Shown in pieces: positions 48,301 to 60,542 of a stretch of 64,000 nt of DNA. Origin of the DNA: Ectocarpus siliculosus (taxonomy: Eukaryota > Sar > Phaeophyceae > Ectocarpales > Ectocarpaceae); the NCBI GenBank assembly GCA_000310025.1, contig FN649728.1, positions 4,423,976 to 4,487,975 on the forward strand, given 5' to 3'. Position numbers and translations under genes: made by a program. How positions within the stretch are numbered: position 1 is the stretch's first letter; each line of letters starts with the position of its first letter. The notes beneath the pieces were generated by a model. The model ran no database searches, was not told the DNA's origin, and was given only the letters and a program-made list of their open reading frames with translations.

Positions 48301-49158
48301 TTCGTCTACGACCCACGCTGAGCGACCAGATAAATAATAAGTCGCCACAGCACCAATAAAAATCCTATCAAATATACGGTCAGCAATTCATGGTACAAAA
48401 TAGGTTTTCATGAGAGTTTGTTCTGCTCGGGATATGTTCAAATTGGAACCAATTTTCTTTCCATGGGTTTTCGTCGTCAGTCGTTTCTAAATTTCCCGGT
48501 ATCCAAAATTCCAAGGCAGCAAATCGAGAGGTTTTACATGTGGTCTGCGGACTTGAACATTGGAAACAAAATTTGGAACGTTTAGAACGCCCTACAAGAG
48601 GAGTGCTACGCGATACGTCCTGTATACTGCGTACCGCAGCTCCCCATGGTGGTCCAAAGCAGCTTTTTAGCACCAACCGAAATCAAACCATATACCAGTC
48701 AGCGCTAATGGTCTAGACTAGTAAGTCATGGGGTCCAAATGACCCCTTACGTTTGCTTCCGAGGATGTTCGCTCCCCTCGCCAGCACTACCGTCCATGTT
48801 GTTTTGGGTGCATTTCTTCTCAACTCACTACCCACATCAATTCAGAATGTTCTAGATATCCAAGAGTATCCAGGGTCTCGGAAAGAAAATCCGCTCATGT
48901 TTTCAGCCTGGGATTCAGCGCTGAGTGGTCTAATGGGTAACTTTTTGTTGCGAAAAGCACCACCAGCAGAGTAGTGTAGACACGTGAGGCGCTATCCCTA
49001 TGCTTGACTCCTGCGGCGACTGAATTTTCTTACAGCGATCACCGTCTGACACTGTCCTCTCGGGTACCCTCTACATACTCTTTCTCCACAAAATGATTTT
49101 GACGACTACGAACGAACACGCCCAACGCCCGTTGTCTCCACATAAGCTATCTGGAACG
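45367..49158. other. No supported gene between divergent genes E and F
   Basis: This interval holds the 5' flanks of gene E (-) and gene F (+). A 283-codon frame at 47056-47907 (+) contains GLMFADATLI, weakly like a reverse-transcriptase F-A-D-D motif with one catalytic Asp replaced, but the rest is unconvincing. A short CT microsatellite lies at about 45926-45944, an AT run at 48029-48040, and a tRNA-like piece (gagtggtctaatgggtaa) at about 48922-48940 resembles the palindromic repeats near 60.2 kb. Confidence 0.45.
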
Positions 49159-52100
49159 ATGTCCGTCAGCACGATGAGCACCATCGCCACGACGAAAACG
49201 CTCTTCGCCGTGTACTTCGTTGGCACCGCCGTCGCCAATGTGCAGCACACCATCGCCTCCCGCGCTGCAGCAACGGACGGCACCAACTCCCTCGACGGCT
49301 TCGATCCGTTTCACCGCTTACTGGACCCGAACCGCACCCTTTTCGGCAGGACCCTGCAGGTAAACATGTTATGCCGTTCAGAAGGTGTATTTCTACCGCA
49401 ATATGTAAGGGAAAAACAAGTAGAAAAAACAAATGTTGTTGCGGTCGATTCTAGTTCCGACGCGGGCGCCGAGCAGCCAGCAGCCCTACGGTCGGTTTGT
49501 GCCACGTTTGGCGCTCGATCGACGGTTCCCTTACTGCGCGCCAGTGCTCCAATTGTCGATTGGAAACGAAGTTTGTGCATCAGGTGTGCGTATTCCTTGC
49601 CTTGAGTGCCTAGCGCCTATCATGTGGCTGACTGCTCCGCTAATCAACCGAAAATTCTGGGCAGAATGCAAAGAAAGGAACGAGAGAGAAGTGTCGAACC
49701 TACTGGCAAAGCAACCCTAACAACCGAAACCTCAACGTCGAAGGCGTATCGCGCACCAGTGCCGCGGTGGTACAACTGCTCTCTACCTGGATCACAACAT
49801 TTTCGACGACCAATCGAAGTGCCTTTCATCAATCAAGTCTGTTTTTCACGAATATTTGAAGGATGTCGTCGACAGGTCGAGCACGTACTGCGCAATTGTT
49901 CTCCACGTCAGGAACAAGCCACTACAGATCAATCAGACTTTTCCATCGATCAATCAATACTGGTTTGGTTGCCGTTGGCAGCAACGAAACGAAGCAACAC
50001 TGCCACACCCGCCCCGAAGAACCACACCAATTCCTCTTGCGACCACATCAACGGCGAGAGCAAAAACACCAGCAATGATACGATACAAGACACAGCTACG
50101 TGCCGTTTCAGGTTGCTACGATATTTAATCGCGACCATTTCTTCTGCTGCTACAGCTCCTACTACAGTGCAGATGGTCACTGGATTATTGATGTGATTCT
50201 TGACTAATGATCGATGGGCCCCATCAACCTACACTTTCGAAGTTCGAGACACCAACGACCAACGAAGGAAAGGAAGGTTGACCAGGCCTCAATCCGCCCC
50301 CGTCCCACCAAATAAGACCAAAAAGCACCCCATTGGACTCTCTTTTTCTCGAACAGGCAGCGGATGATGATGAAGATGACGACGTGGAACAACTGTGTTT
50401 TGCGGAATACAGCGCTTGCGAGGAAGACGCCGCGTGCACGGCCTGCGTTGATTCAGTCACCATGGACGGAACGTGCTATTCCGAGGACATCAACGACTGC
50501 GCCGCGATAGCCGACTACTTGTGCTGCATTGTTGGGCCTGACTGCAGCGACAACGAGTTGCTCGCCGATTACTTGAGTGAGTTAGACGTATCTTCCTGGC
50601 GTAGCTGTCACTGTTTGAACAGTCTAACTTCCTGGCCGTAGCTGTCACTGTTTGAACAATGGATGACGTTGGCATGGCATTTCGTACCATCTCTTGGCTG
50701 TACTTTGGGGATGTTCTTGAACAGCACGCAGCTGACATCGCTCCCCCTGGCCTCCGTAGCCAGCAACGACACGCAGGAACGTCAGCGTCACCACCAGTAA
50801 CAAGAACGTCAGCAACAAAGTCCAGCAGCAACAGAAGTTCGTCGAGCACACCGTCATCAACCAAGCATCACCAGCAGCAAGAACAACGATGTCAGCATCA
50901 CTAACCTGGTTCCGTTTCCCTTTGTTTGTCTACCTCTTTCGCCTTCCAACCAATTTGCAGGCTGCCAGGTCGGGATATGCACGTTCGCCGACTTCTGTGA
51001 TCACTCGAAGACATTCGACAGCGACGACAACAACGGGGGCGGTAGCAACGGAGACGACATCGAGGTATCTCCAAAAAGGATAGCGCGTAGGCGGCCCATG
51101 CATCAAAACACGCGGAAGAAAACCATCTGCGAGACGACGGAACATGAACAAGCTGCTGCTCCTAAATCCACTTCTGCTGACAACCCTGCTGCTCCTGCTG
51201 CTCCTGCTGCTGCAGCTGCGGCGTCTTCAATTGGAAGAATTTTCTTCTACCATAGCACATCCTGATTCACTGGGAAACCATGCACCATATCGCTCCGCAA
51301 TCCATCAGAAAAACTCGGCGACTACGTAGATCAACCACACGACTACCACCCCAGTCCCTGTCAAACCCCACCGACGACAATCACCCGCCGTTGATTTCCG
51401 TCGACAAACAAAACACAGGACGATTATGAAGACGATGATGCAGAATTGTGCCCTACCGAGATGAGCACCTGCATCGAAGACTCGGCCTGTATGGCCTGCC
51501 TCAATGGGGTTGCCGTCGACGAGACGTGCGATACGGGCAACATGACGGACTGCGCCGACATGGCCGACTACTTGTGCTGCATCGTCGGGGATGCCTGCAG
51601 CGACAACGAGTATCTTGTGGACTACGTCAGTGAGTGCGGCTCGCGCTCGTCCCGGTCATGTTAGACAGGCTGAAACCTTGTAAAACAGTCTGAAATCGAT
51701 GCCTTTGGTACCGTTTGGTCATCACCATTCGGTGACTAAGGAAAGAGTGTTTGAACAGCGTGCAGCATTGACCATCTGGTCTCACAGAGTCAGCAACAGC
51801 AGAACCGAAACCAATGTCAACGATAGAACAGACGATTATGTTGACAGCAACAGATAACAACCCTCGACATGCATACGTGATGTTCCTCCCACCACTGTTG
51901 TTGCTGAATCATCCCTTTCAACGTGAAAATCAGACTGCGCGGCGGAGATAGAATCTTGCACTTTGACGGACTTCTGCGACCACACGACGTCAACCGATAG
52001 CGACGATGACGTCGACGGTGGTGGTGGCGGCGATGACGACGCTACGGTACGTTTATCCATCATCCGAACATATCCTTGTGAATGCGGTTGTAGGATTTTA

Positions 52101-53305
52101 CAGAAAAAAAAATTGCTTACGTGCAACACGGTGCTGCTGCCAAGTGTTACGGGAACGTCCTTTGAGAAACACCCCGTGAGAGCACCGCCGATACAAAAAA
52201 AACTTCGAGAATGCCAAGAGTACAATCTGGTATTTAGTTGCACGAATGGGGCATCCACTAGGCACGTGGGCACATGAACACCTCACTACGTCCAGGGCGC
52301 TGGATTCAAGAACACCGAAGAAGAAAAGCACATCCTTTAGCAATACTCTTTGACTAAGACATACGTAGCACGCACTTACACAAAACAACTCATTCATCAA
52401 GAATACAAAACTTAAGTATTAGAACTCACCAGACCAACGTGGTACTTCAAACGCCCACGCTCACACACATCTTGTCTTGCTGCCACCATCCCCCACAGGA
52501 AATGGTCACTTCCTGCGCGGACGAAATCGCAACCTGCGCTCAGGACGCCGACTGCCTGTCCTGCATGATGGCGCCATCGGTTAACGACGGGTCCGAATCG
52601 TGCGAGAACATGGTCACGGCCGATACCCCATGCTCCGGCGTGGAAAACATGCTCTGCTGCCTTTACGGGGACACCGAGACCTGTCGAGACAACGCTCCGT
52701 TCCTCGAATTCGCCAGTGAGTCTGCAGGAGGTAGTGGTCATCTCCATCGTCTGCAGTCTTGGTATGATTGCGCGATTTTCCAGTCGCTATCATGCCAATG
52801 CAACACGAACCTACTACGGCAAACAGGAGGGCTGTATTCCGCTCTCCTCCCCTGGTATAACCGTCTAGCCTCCACTTATAATGCAACCCCCACGATGTTA
52901 TGGAGCCTTCGAATCATCGTCAGATGTGCCCATCCACCTCGCAATTGACTTCAAACACTTTGATCTGACCCCATGAGAATGTGTACGCGTATCCGGCTTG
53001 CGACAAGAGTGTTTCTCGCGTTAAATTGAATCAAACCTTGCATCGTCCAGCGTTCAATATACCACCTCTCCCTCTTTCGATGATACACCTGAAGCCTACG
53101 GCATCCTTCCAGATATCCGTTCTCTTTTGAACGATGATATCCCTCACCTACCCTTGAGACCTGTTGGCCGCTTTCGCTCCACCAACAAGCAAGAATGGAG
53201 AGCCCTCATCCCGAACGTTACCATTGCCCAATCAACGTGCGTCACACAGGCTGCGCCGCGCACACCGTCCTTCCCGAAGACCAGTGCACACTGACCGAGC
53301 TCTGT

Positions 53306-53342
<37 letters not shown>

Positions 53343-54801
53343 CGATAAGCGAGTCGCGGGACTCTGACTCCAACGATGACTTTGAACCGTATGATCCGTG
53401 CCCCATCGAAGTTGCTGCTTGCCAGGTGGGTTTGGAATTCATCTTTTTTTTGCCCGCTGTCACTGTCCTATCATCCTTGTTAGAGACGCCGTTGCTGTGT
53501 GCTTCTCCGAAGGGTGCATCACTGCACTGTCCAAATCTCTGTTCGTTTTGTCTGTTTCTTTTTTCATATTTGCTCAACTACCCGACCGATGGCACGCCGA
53601 AGGTAACTATACTGTGTGTACCAGCTTACAGTAGACGATGGTGGAATAACAACGTGCTTTGAACAAATGCAACTTTGGAGGTTTGTGCATAGAACTTCGA
53701 GAAGATCTACGTATTTTGAGAGAAAAAATTGTTGTCCGCTAAAGGCATACCCAAGCATGAACAGTGCCAGACCCTGGGTGTTGGTGTCCTCGCGATGAAT
53801 GTTCAGAGATCCCGCTCGGAACCAACCCCCCCATCGAGGTATCGGAGGTTGGACAACCATGAGGAGGGTCAGGAATTTCAAACATGTACTATTTCTCGAG
53901 ACCCCTGCATCGAAGTATCGGCATTGATACAAGGAATAACCAAAATTGACCAGAGACACGTTGGGCACGGGGTGGGGGGGGGCATGGTGCTCATTGGTCG
54001 GTGGTTGTTCGCATCTGCTGTGTGCCGCCTCCTGATGAGCTGACGTAACCCATGGGTTTTTCTATCGTTTGTGTATCCACCATCAGGATGATGAGTCTTG
54101 CAGAGGTTGTCTGGATATTGCTTCTACCATGGACGAGAGCTGCGATAGCACCATCACCGACTGCTCCACCTTGACGGGTTATACTTGCTGCTTGATCGGG
54201 GGAATGGGCAGCTGCAGAAACAACCACTTACTCTTGGACTACATCAGTGAGTAAGCTGATTGTGTTACACGGGGTGTGACACAGTGTTGATTCAATTGTA
54301 AATTTCGCGCACGTATTGGGTCTGCATTGATGGGTCGGTGATTGCAGCTGCGTGTCCGCCTTGGGACAGATGATTAAAGCCCTCAATATTTTCACGCGGA
54401 AACCGTTGTTGCTACGCCACCCTCCTGCCATAGGGAACATACACCTTTGGAGCGTGCATCTCCGGGGAGTGGATCTCCGAGGAGTGGTGTGTGTCTCTTG
54501 AAATATGCCACGCTTGATCCTGCCTGTTGGTGTGGTTGTTTCGGGCTCAGCGAGACAAGAATCATTAGCTGCAGCAACAGCTAAATTACTGTTACGTTGG
54601 TCGCTTTCCTTGGAAACCTGATGCAATGTAACACCGACATTCTGGACCTACGTAACGCCGGTGATCGATTCAGACTGCGTACTCGATGACAATGGCTGCA
54701 ACGTGTACAATGACCTCTGCGACTACACATCTGAGGTGGCCGACGATGACGTCAGCGATGACTACACACCTGAGTTGGTCGACGATGACGTCAGCGATGA
54801 A

Positions 54802-54842
<41 letters not shown>

Positions 54843-57800
54843 AGTGCAATGCATTGCCGAGGTCCAAGCCTGCGTCGCCGACCCGCACTGCTTGAGCTGT
54901 GTTCAAAGTGAAGCCGTCTGCGATTCGTCCGCGACAGCTACCTGCTCTGGGGTGATGGACTACTTATGCTGCGTCTTCGGAGATTCATGCAGTGAAAACG
55001 CCTTGGTCGTGGCCTACATCGGTAAGCCATGGTCTCCGAGGAGTGCATCTCCGAGGAGTGGTGTGCACGTCTCTTGAAATAGGCTAGGCTTGATCCAGCA
55101 GGATGGTTCGGTAGTTTCGGGCTCAGCGAGACACGAATCATAAGCAGCACCAACAGCTTTAAGGTCACATTGATCGCTTTTCGGTGAAACCCTATGCAAC
55201 ACAAACCGACAATCTCGACCTACGTAACGCCGGTGATCGAATCAGACTGCGCGCTCGATGACTATGGCTGTAGCGTGGACAACGACCTCTGCGACACGGG
55301 GGACGACAACGGAACGATGCTTACATCGGAAATCGATGGTACGGCATATGGTATATAGGATTGGAAAAGCAAAGCATTCTCTCCCCTCTCATATAGCGGA
55401 TGAACATGCTTGGGCGGAGCTTGCTTGCTTCACCATACTTTGGCCTCCCCACGTGACGTCTAGGGTACCACAAGTCTCCACGACCGTGTAGCATGAGCGC
55501 CTTCTCAGATGTGCCTTCACATCTCGAGGAAGGCACCCTGTGGACCTTCTTTCTTCGTGATCTACCGACGCAATACGCGGGAGACTGTTGGATCGTTTTC
55601 TCGACCATATACATGCATTGAATCTGCTGGCGTGATGTCGGTGACGTCGGTGCCCCATATCAATAACCGACATGAACAGATGACGACGGGGAGGACGAGG
55701 AACCGTGTCCTGCCGAGCTTACTGCATGTCTAGCGGACGAGACATGCGGCGCATGCTACGGAGGTGCTACGTTGGACGGGAGCTGCGATGGCCCGGCCAC
55801 CGACTGCGTTGACCTGGCGAACTACTACTGCTGTGTCGCCGGGGATGACTGCAGCGACAACCCTCTGGCCATTGGATACATCAGTGAGAGGGTCACCGCA
55901 ATCGTTGATTGAAATGTTTGGAGTGGTACTACTACCCAAACACCCGTGCAAGAGAGGGGAGCAGTCGGATGCATGGCTAAGGGTGACGATCTGGCTAGGG
56001 TTAAAACCCCGGCCGTTTCCGTTTGATAGACGAAAGTGTTTCTGGAAACAGAATGGTGATGAACGTGAGTGTATCGTTGAACCACGTGAGTCCCAACACC
56101 ATCGTCGTCGATTGTGTGGGAGGTGTAAATACAATGGTTTCATCTGGCGCTTCACCGCGCGCTTTCTTCTGCGATTCCTCCCTTCCTCGCCCCACCAAAA
56201 CCAGACTGCTTGATCGAGAACCAGCTGGACGACGAGCCGTGCATATTGACCGATGCCTGTGCCTACACAACTGATGATGACGCGGTGCGGGAAACCCTAC
56301 AGAATTGTCGTGATCTCGCGTGCCCGACCAGAGTATGCACACAACTCTGTCCAACGCAGACATACTGTGCGGAATGCGACAAACTCCCAGCGTTCCAATT
56401 GCGCTGAAATCACATACCGAGTCGCGGCAACACACCGAGTGTCCCCCCCGACGTGAAGGCCTGTGAAAGCCCAAACGTAGCGGGGGCGTGGGTCGAAGAA
56501 GTTGTGCACCCGGACCACGAGTCAAACGAATTTTCACTCTCCCACCTGCTTGACAGAATCGCCCCCCTGACATGGCTGCAAACGATGCCATTGGTCTATT
56601 GACCCCAAACCCTAGGCTGAGCGAGGTGGCGGCGACGTCGACGACGAAGGAATGGTCACCGAAGGCCCCGAAGCTGCCGATGATGACGGCGACGACATCG
56701 ATCGTGGTGTCGGGGAACTGTTTTCCTGGTCGCCGACGTCTAGTCCCACCTCTTCCCCCACGGGATCTCACGGCGGCCGCGGCGGCGGCGGCCGCGGTGG
56801 TGGAGGTCGGGGGCGCGGTGGCGATGACGGCGGTGGTGCCATGTGTCTCACCCAGCAGGCCATCTGTATGGCGGACTTAGACTGCGCTGCGTGCATGGCT
56901 GGGGCCACGAGAGACGGGAGCTGCGACGCCACCCTCCCTGACTGCGCCGGCGTGGCTGACTACTATTGCTGCCTCGCTGGGGACGTGCGAGGCTGCAGCG
57001 ACAATGTGTTGCTCTTGGACCTGATCAGTGAGTGCTATTGTATGATTGGTGTTGAGTTTCAGCAAGCATGCCATGAACATTTGTTTTTGTTTTCAATTCA
57101 AATCAGCGCTCACAGCACTAGTGTCGTTTACTCCAACCTGTGGTCACACAGAAGGGCCCCTCTCTACCCTCCTTTCCTGCTGTGCGTTGCCTTCGATTTT
57201 ATGCTGTACTTTGCCTTCGAGTTTATAGCGAGAAGCGTTCAGCACTCTTTTCCCTCTTTGTACACACCAACTAGCGCTTTCCACTAGGCCAGGGGCGGAA
57301 GCGAGAGAAAAGCTCACTTTGCAAGCAACTCTCGCTTACGCCGGGATTCGAACCCCTGCCCTGACCTCTAGAAGGTTTCGAGGATACCAATTAGACCACC
57401 GGGGCGACCGACATTGGACGGGGTAAATTACAACAACCACGAGAACCGAAGCCCATGACAACCGCAACCATAACAACACGTGTTCTGGCTAATTGCAACA
57501 ACCCTGAACTAGACTGCGAGATTGAGCTGGATTCGTGCACGCTGACCGACCTCTGCGGCGATGTACACGGAGGCGGCGAGGAGGATGCGGACGACGATGA
57601 CGCGGTAAGGAGCGACTTGCTATCCAAATCCTGAATTTTCCCCTACATATCTGCCAGCAGATGCGTAGTATTGAAAACCCAGCGGGTTAGAACCGAGATC
57701 AGTCAGCAGCTAGATTCGCGTAGGAGGGAAATCCCGATCGATATCACGCCCTACTCGACGGATGCGCATTCCTCTACCAACGTGACACACATGCCGGCTA

Positions 57801-58432
57801 CCGAGAACACACGCAACCACCCACTTGATACGACCCCGCAGACAACCTTTGCTCCCATCCTGCTCTTGGCTTCGGTCGAGATAGTTGACACCCATCATGT
57901 GCGGTGCCACCAACGGTTTCTGCCCCATCAAACCCAAACCAGTCTTCTCGCAGGGGCGGCGACGACGACGACGGTGGCAAGAACGGCAACGGCACAGACA
58001 ACCACGAGCACTCAACGGAAACTCCCTGGCTCAAACCGGGGGAGCCAGGGGCGGGCGCGGACGACGACGCCCAGAACATCGACCGTGGTTTCGGCGAGTT
58101 CTTCACCTGGTCGCCCACGTCTAGCCCCACTTCTTCGCCTACGGGATCTCACGAAGAGCAACACCGCGGCCGCGGCCGTGTCGGTGGCGGTGGCCGTGAT
58201 GACGACAGTGGCCGTGGTGACGGCGGAAACGTCTGCCTCGAGCAGCAGGCCATATGCTTGGCGGATTCAGACTGCGCCGCATGCATGGCCGGGGCCACGA
58301 GAGACGGGAGCTGCGACACCACCGTCCCTGACTGCGCCGGCGTGGCCGACTACTATTGCTGCGAGCTTGGGGGCACAGAAGGCTGCAGCGACAACGCGTT
58401 GCTCTTGGACTTCATCAGTGAGTTATAACCGC

Positions 58433-58464
<32 letters not shown>

Positions 58465-58691
58465 GCTGAGTAAGTTGGCTATATTGCATCCTGTTGGGAC
58501 TCCAGCGTCATGGGATCGATGCGGAGTGTCTTCATCCTCGTGTTGACTTTGTTTTTCACCATAGCCATCATTGGCCCTACCGCATCGGCCCATTTTCAAC
58601 ATCGTCTCTCACCGTCCATCGACTTTTGAAAACAACAGACTGCGGGGTGGCGTTGGAGTCGTGCACCTTGACCGACCTGTGCGGTGACTAA
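49159..58691 (+). CDS. Gene F: 16-exon secreted protein with eight 12-cysteine units
   Basis: Exons 49159-49359, 50357-50576, 50961-51064, 51419-51629, 51934-52046, 52499-52715, 53250-53425, 54087-54246, 54674-55021, 55246-55338, 55680-55883, 56205-56284, 56616-57027, 57513-57604, 57943-58417 and 58639-58691 agree in phase at all 15 junctions and give 1,052 residues. Exon 1 has a signal peptide (TKTLFAVYFVGTAVANVQH). Each unit is C-x(5-7)-C-x(4-5)-C-x2-C ... C ... C-x(5-7)-CC ... C, then a phase-1 intron, then NC ... SCTLTDLC, totalling 12 cysteines. Acidic spacers separate units. The last two unit exons add a Ser/Pro/Thr stalk (WSPTSSPTSSPTGSH) and Gly/Arg-rich stretches. TAA at 58689-58691 follows LTDLCGD, but the frame stays open to 58817 and encodes a hydrophobic tail like its relatives'. 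Alternative starts are 49093 and 49174. A secreted rather than tethered product is inferred if TAA is real. Confidence 0.75.
53306..53341 (+). repeat. (AGC)n microsatellite, coding poly-Ser in gene F
   Basis: Eleven or so AGC triplets directly after the SCAAHT ... CTLTELC linker in exon 7 of gene F, encoding a Ser run between two 12-cysteine units. Confidence 0.9.
54440..55245 (+). repeat. Duplicated intron segments flanking exon 9 of gene F
   Basis: The end of the intron before exon 9 (about 54450-54673) and the intron after it (about 55035-55245) share long near-identical stretches: gtttcgggctcagcgagaca, gacctacgtaacgccggtga, and the acceptor. The exon 9 and exon 10 starts (ACTGCG, then CTCGATGAC) are also alike. 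This is a tandem exon-intron duplication. Confidence 0.8.
54808..54842 (+). repeat. (GAC)n microsatellite, coding poly-Asp in gene F
   Basis: About twelve GAC triplets in exon 9 of gene F encode Asp just before the first cysteine of unit 5. In front lies a doubled VDDDVSDE-type acidic segment. Confidence 0.9.
57081..57410 (-). mobile_element. tRNA-derived SINE, copy 1 (in intron 13 of gene F)
   Basis: Read on the minus strand it begins ggtcgccccggtggtctaat, with an RNA polymerase III A box (tggtctaattgg) and B box (gttcgaatc) at tRNA spacing. A non-tRNA body follows, and it ends in an A-rich tail (complement at 57081-57099). It lies between exons 13 (end 57027) and 14 (start 57513), antisense to the gene. 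The T-stem pairs poorly, so this is not a functional tRNA. Confidence 0.8.
58432..58462 (+). repeat. (TTG)n microsatellite in the last intron of gene F
   Basis: About ten TTG units just after the donor of exon 15. Intronic, with no coding effect expected. Confidence 0.85.
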
Positions 58692-60162
58692 GCCGATACG
58701 GTGGCGCCCGCTGACGGAGGCGTCATAGCGGCCGTCTCCACCGCGAGCATTACCTCCACGTTCGGTGCTGCTGCCGTCAACTGCATTCTGATGAAAGCTC
58801 TGAACGCGCTGTTCTGAATCACCTTTCAACGCGTTTGAAGATCACTGTTCTACATCGATTCGTCTCGCTTGCCCGCCGACGCACGTCCTATGTACGTGGT
58901 GTGTAAGTCTATCTGTTCTCCATGGCGCGGCTCTTGTTTGGCTACAATCGATGAGCGCGGGTGTCCACTGATGGAAGCATCTCTTCTATCTAGGTAGCTG
59001 GTGTTCAACTCTTCTTCCAATTTGTTGTAGGGTTCTGTATGCCTTAAAGCGGCCGTCGCTTTGGCGTACTTCTGTATGCTTAGGTAATCTCAGAGAACAG
59101 TGTATGATATGTCAAAATAAGATGTTGCGTGAACTCAAGGGGGTCAACAGAGATAGAATATGCCCCCTGGTGCTGTTGAATATTGGCTGCATTTGCAGTT
59201 GATGGTGCTACTTCTCTTGATGCTACTCTTTCACGGGTGGGTAGCTCTTGGTATTTTATGAGTATTGTTAAATTATCATTGTTATTGGTCGTAGAATTGG
59301 TTTTGTTGTTGCTGCTGTCGTTGTTGATGTTGTCGTTTCGTGTTCCTACAGACTTGAACCTTGCAACCCAACCACAGCGGTGGCTTCGGACTCTATCGCC
59401 ATCTGCGCCCGTCCTTGATGTTTCATGCTCAGTTTGTCTACAAATGACCCCATTTGTTTCCGTTTGTTTCATTCAGTGCGCTTGCTACAACCTTTGCAGG
59501 CAGTCAGCGAGGATCTCCACTACGTCGGAACTATAAGTATCGACTGGTAGATGTTACTCCATTTTTCTCTCCGTTGTCGAGAGCGTGTTCGTCTTGAAGA
59601 CTTCACACCGGCTCACGCTGTTTAACACCGTTGCGCTGTGGTCGTTTCATTTGTTTGGAAATCAGTCCAGCGGGTAGAGAAAGAGGGGGGGTGGGGGGGT
59701 CTCATATCCTACATGTAGTAGTCAACCAAGGTATGTTTTTGTTCATGACTGACTCTGAACAGAGTCGACCGGAAAAATGACGCGGAGCAGTCCGTGCCTA
59801 CATAGCAGCCCTGCCACAGTGCGGATAATGTTTTCCTATCATTGTACACGTTTGCATGCAAGATGTAACTTTGCTGTATGCAGTAAATACACTAGAGGTC
59901 TGCGATGATGATGATACGGTTCGGTAGAAATGATCACTTATTGCTTTGTACTATCGGGGACATGCTTCTTCGCAACTGTATCTTCGCATCGCACGAGGCA
60001 AGTGCTTCAATGTACGGCGATTCGTTGACCTCTCCACATTTCACACCAATCACACGTTGGGTACATTAATTGTCGGTCTTTCTTGTCCCGGCTGACATCT
60101 CGGATACTTGTGCGAGATAGGCTGTTAGGAAGGCACTAACCCATTAGACTACTAAATCAGCC

Positions 60163-60240
60163 GTTAGGAAGGCTTACCCATTAGACTACTCAGTCAGGCG
60201 AGCGCCTGACTGAGTAGTCTAATGGGTAAGCCTTCGTAAC
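60163..60240. repeat. Near-perfect palindrome of tRNA-like sequence
   Basis: Arms 60163-60200 and 60203-60240 are 38 bases each, with one mismatch and a 2-base centre. The arm (ggcttacccattagactact) contains the reverse complement of a pol III A-box-like word (tagtctaatggg). It is likely two head-to-head copies of a second tRNA-derived repeat. Confidence 0.85.
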
Positions 60241-60399
60241 AAAAGATATACTCTCGGCTCGTTGCCATCCAGCTGGTCACTGAGATTTTAAGAAGTAGAG
60301 ATCTCCGGGGACGGGCCCCCCGCCAGGCGCTGCCGGAAAAAGAACTAATGGTGCTTGTGAAAGTGACCAGCTGCGATTCGAACCCGTTCGTGTATCCTT

Positions 60400-60522
60400 T
60401 GTTAGAAAGGCTTACCCGTTAGACCACTCAGTCAGCGCTGAGGCTTACCCATTAGACTACTCAGTGAGAAGCCTAATGTTCAGCGCTGACTGAGTAGTCT
60501 AATGGGTAAGCCTTCCTAACAT
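60400..60522. repeat. Second tRNA-like inverted repeat
   Basis: Arms 60400-60441 and about 60481-60522 are near-complementary and related to the 60163-60240 palindrome; a third partial copy lies between them. Next to the left arm, read on the minus strand, agtggtctaacgggtaagcc is followed by a B-box-like gttcgaatc (60371-60379). This suggests a complete tRNA-derived head with weak cloverleaf pairing. Confidence 0.75.
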
Positions 60523-60542
60523 AGGCCACCTCCATACCATGC

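Noticed and set aside
57331-57410. tRNA gene on the minus strand
   Set aside because: A and B boxes are present but the T-stem has only about three pairs, the acceptor ends do not pair, and the same sequence recurs with a SINE body.
60360-60440. tRNA gene on the minus strand
   Set aside because: tRNA-like boxes are present, but the anticodon loop lacks the U33-type arrangement and the acceptor stem is not convincing. It belongs to a local inverted repeat.
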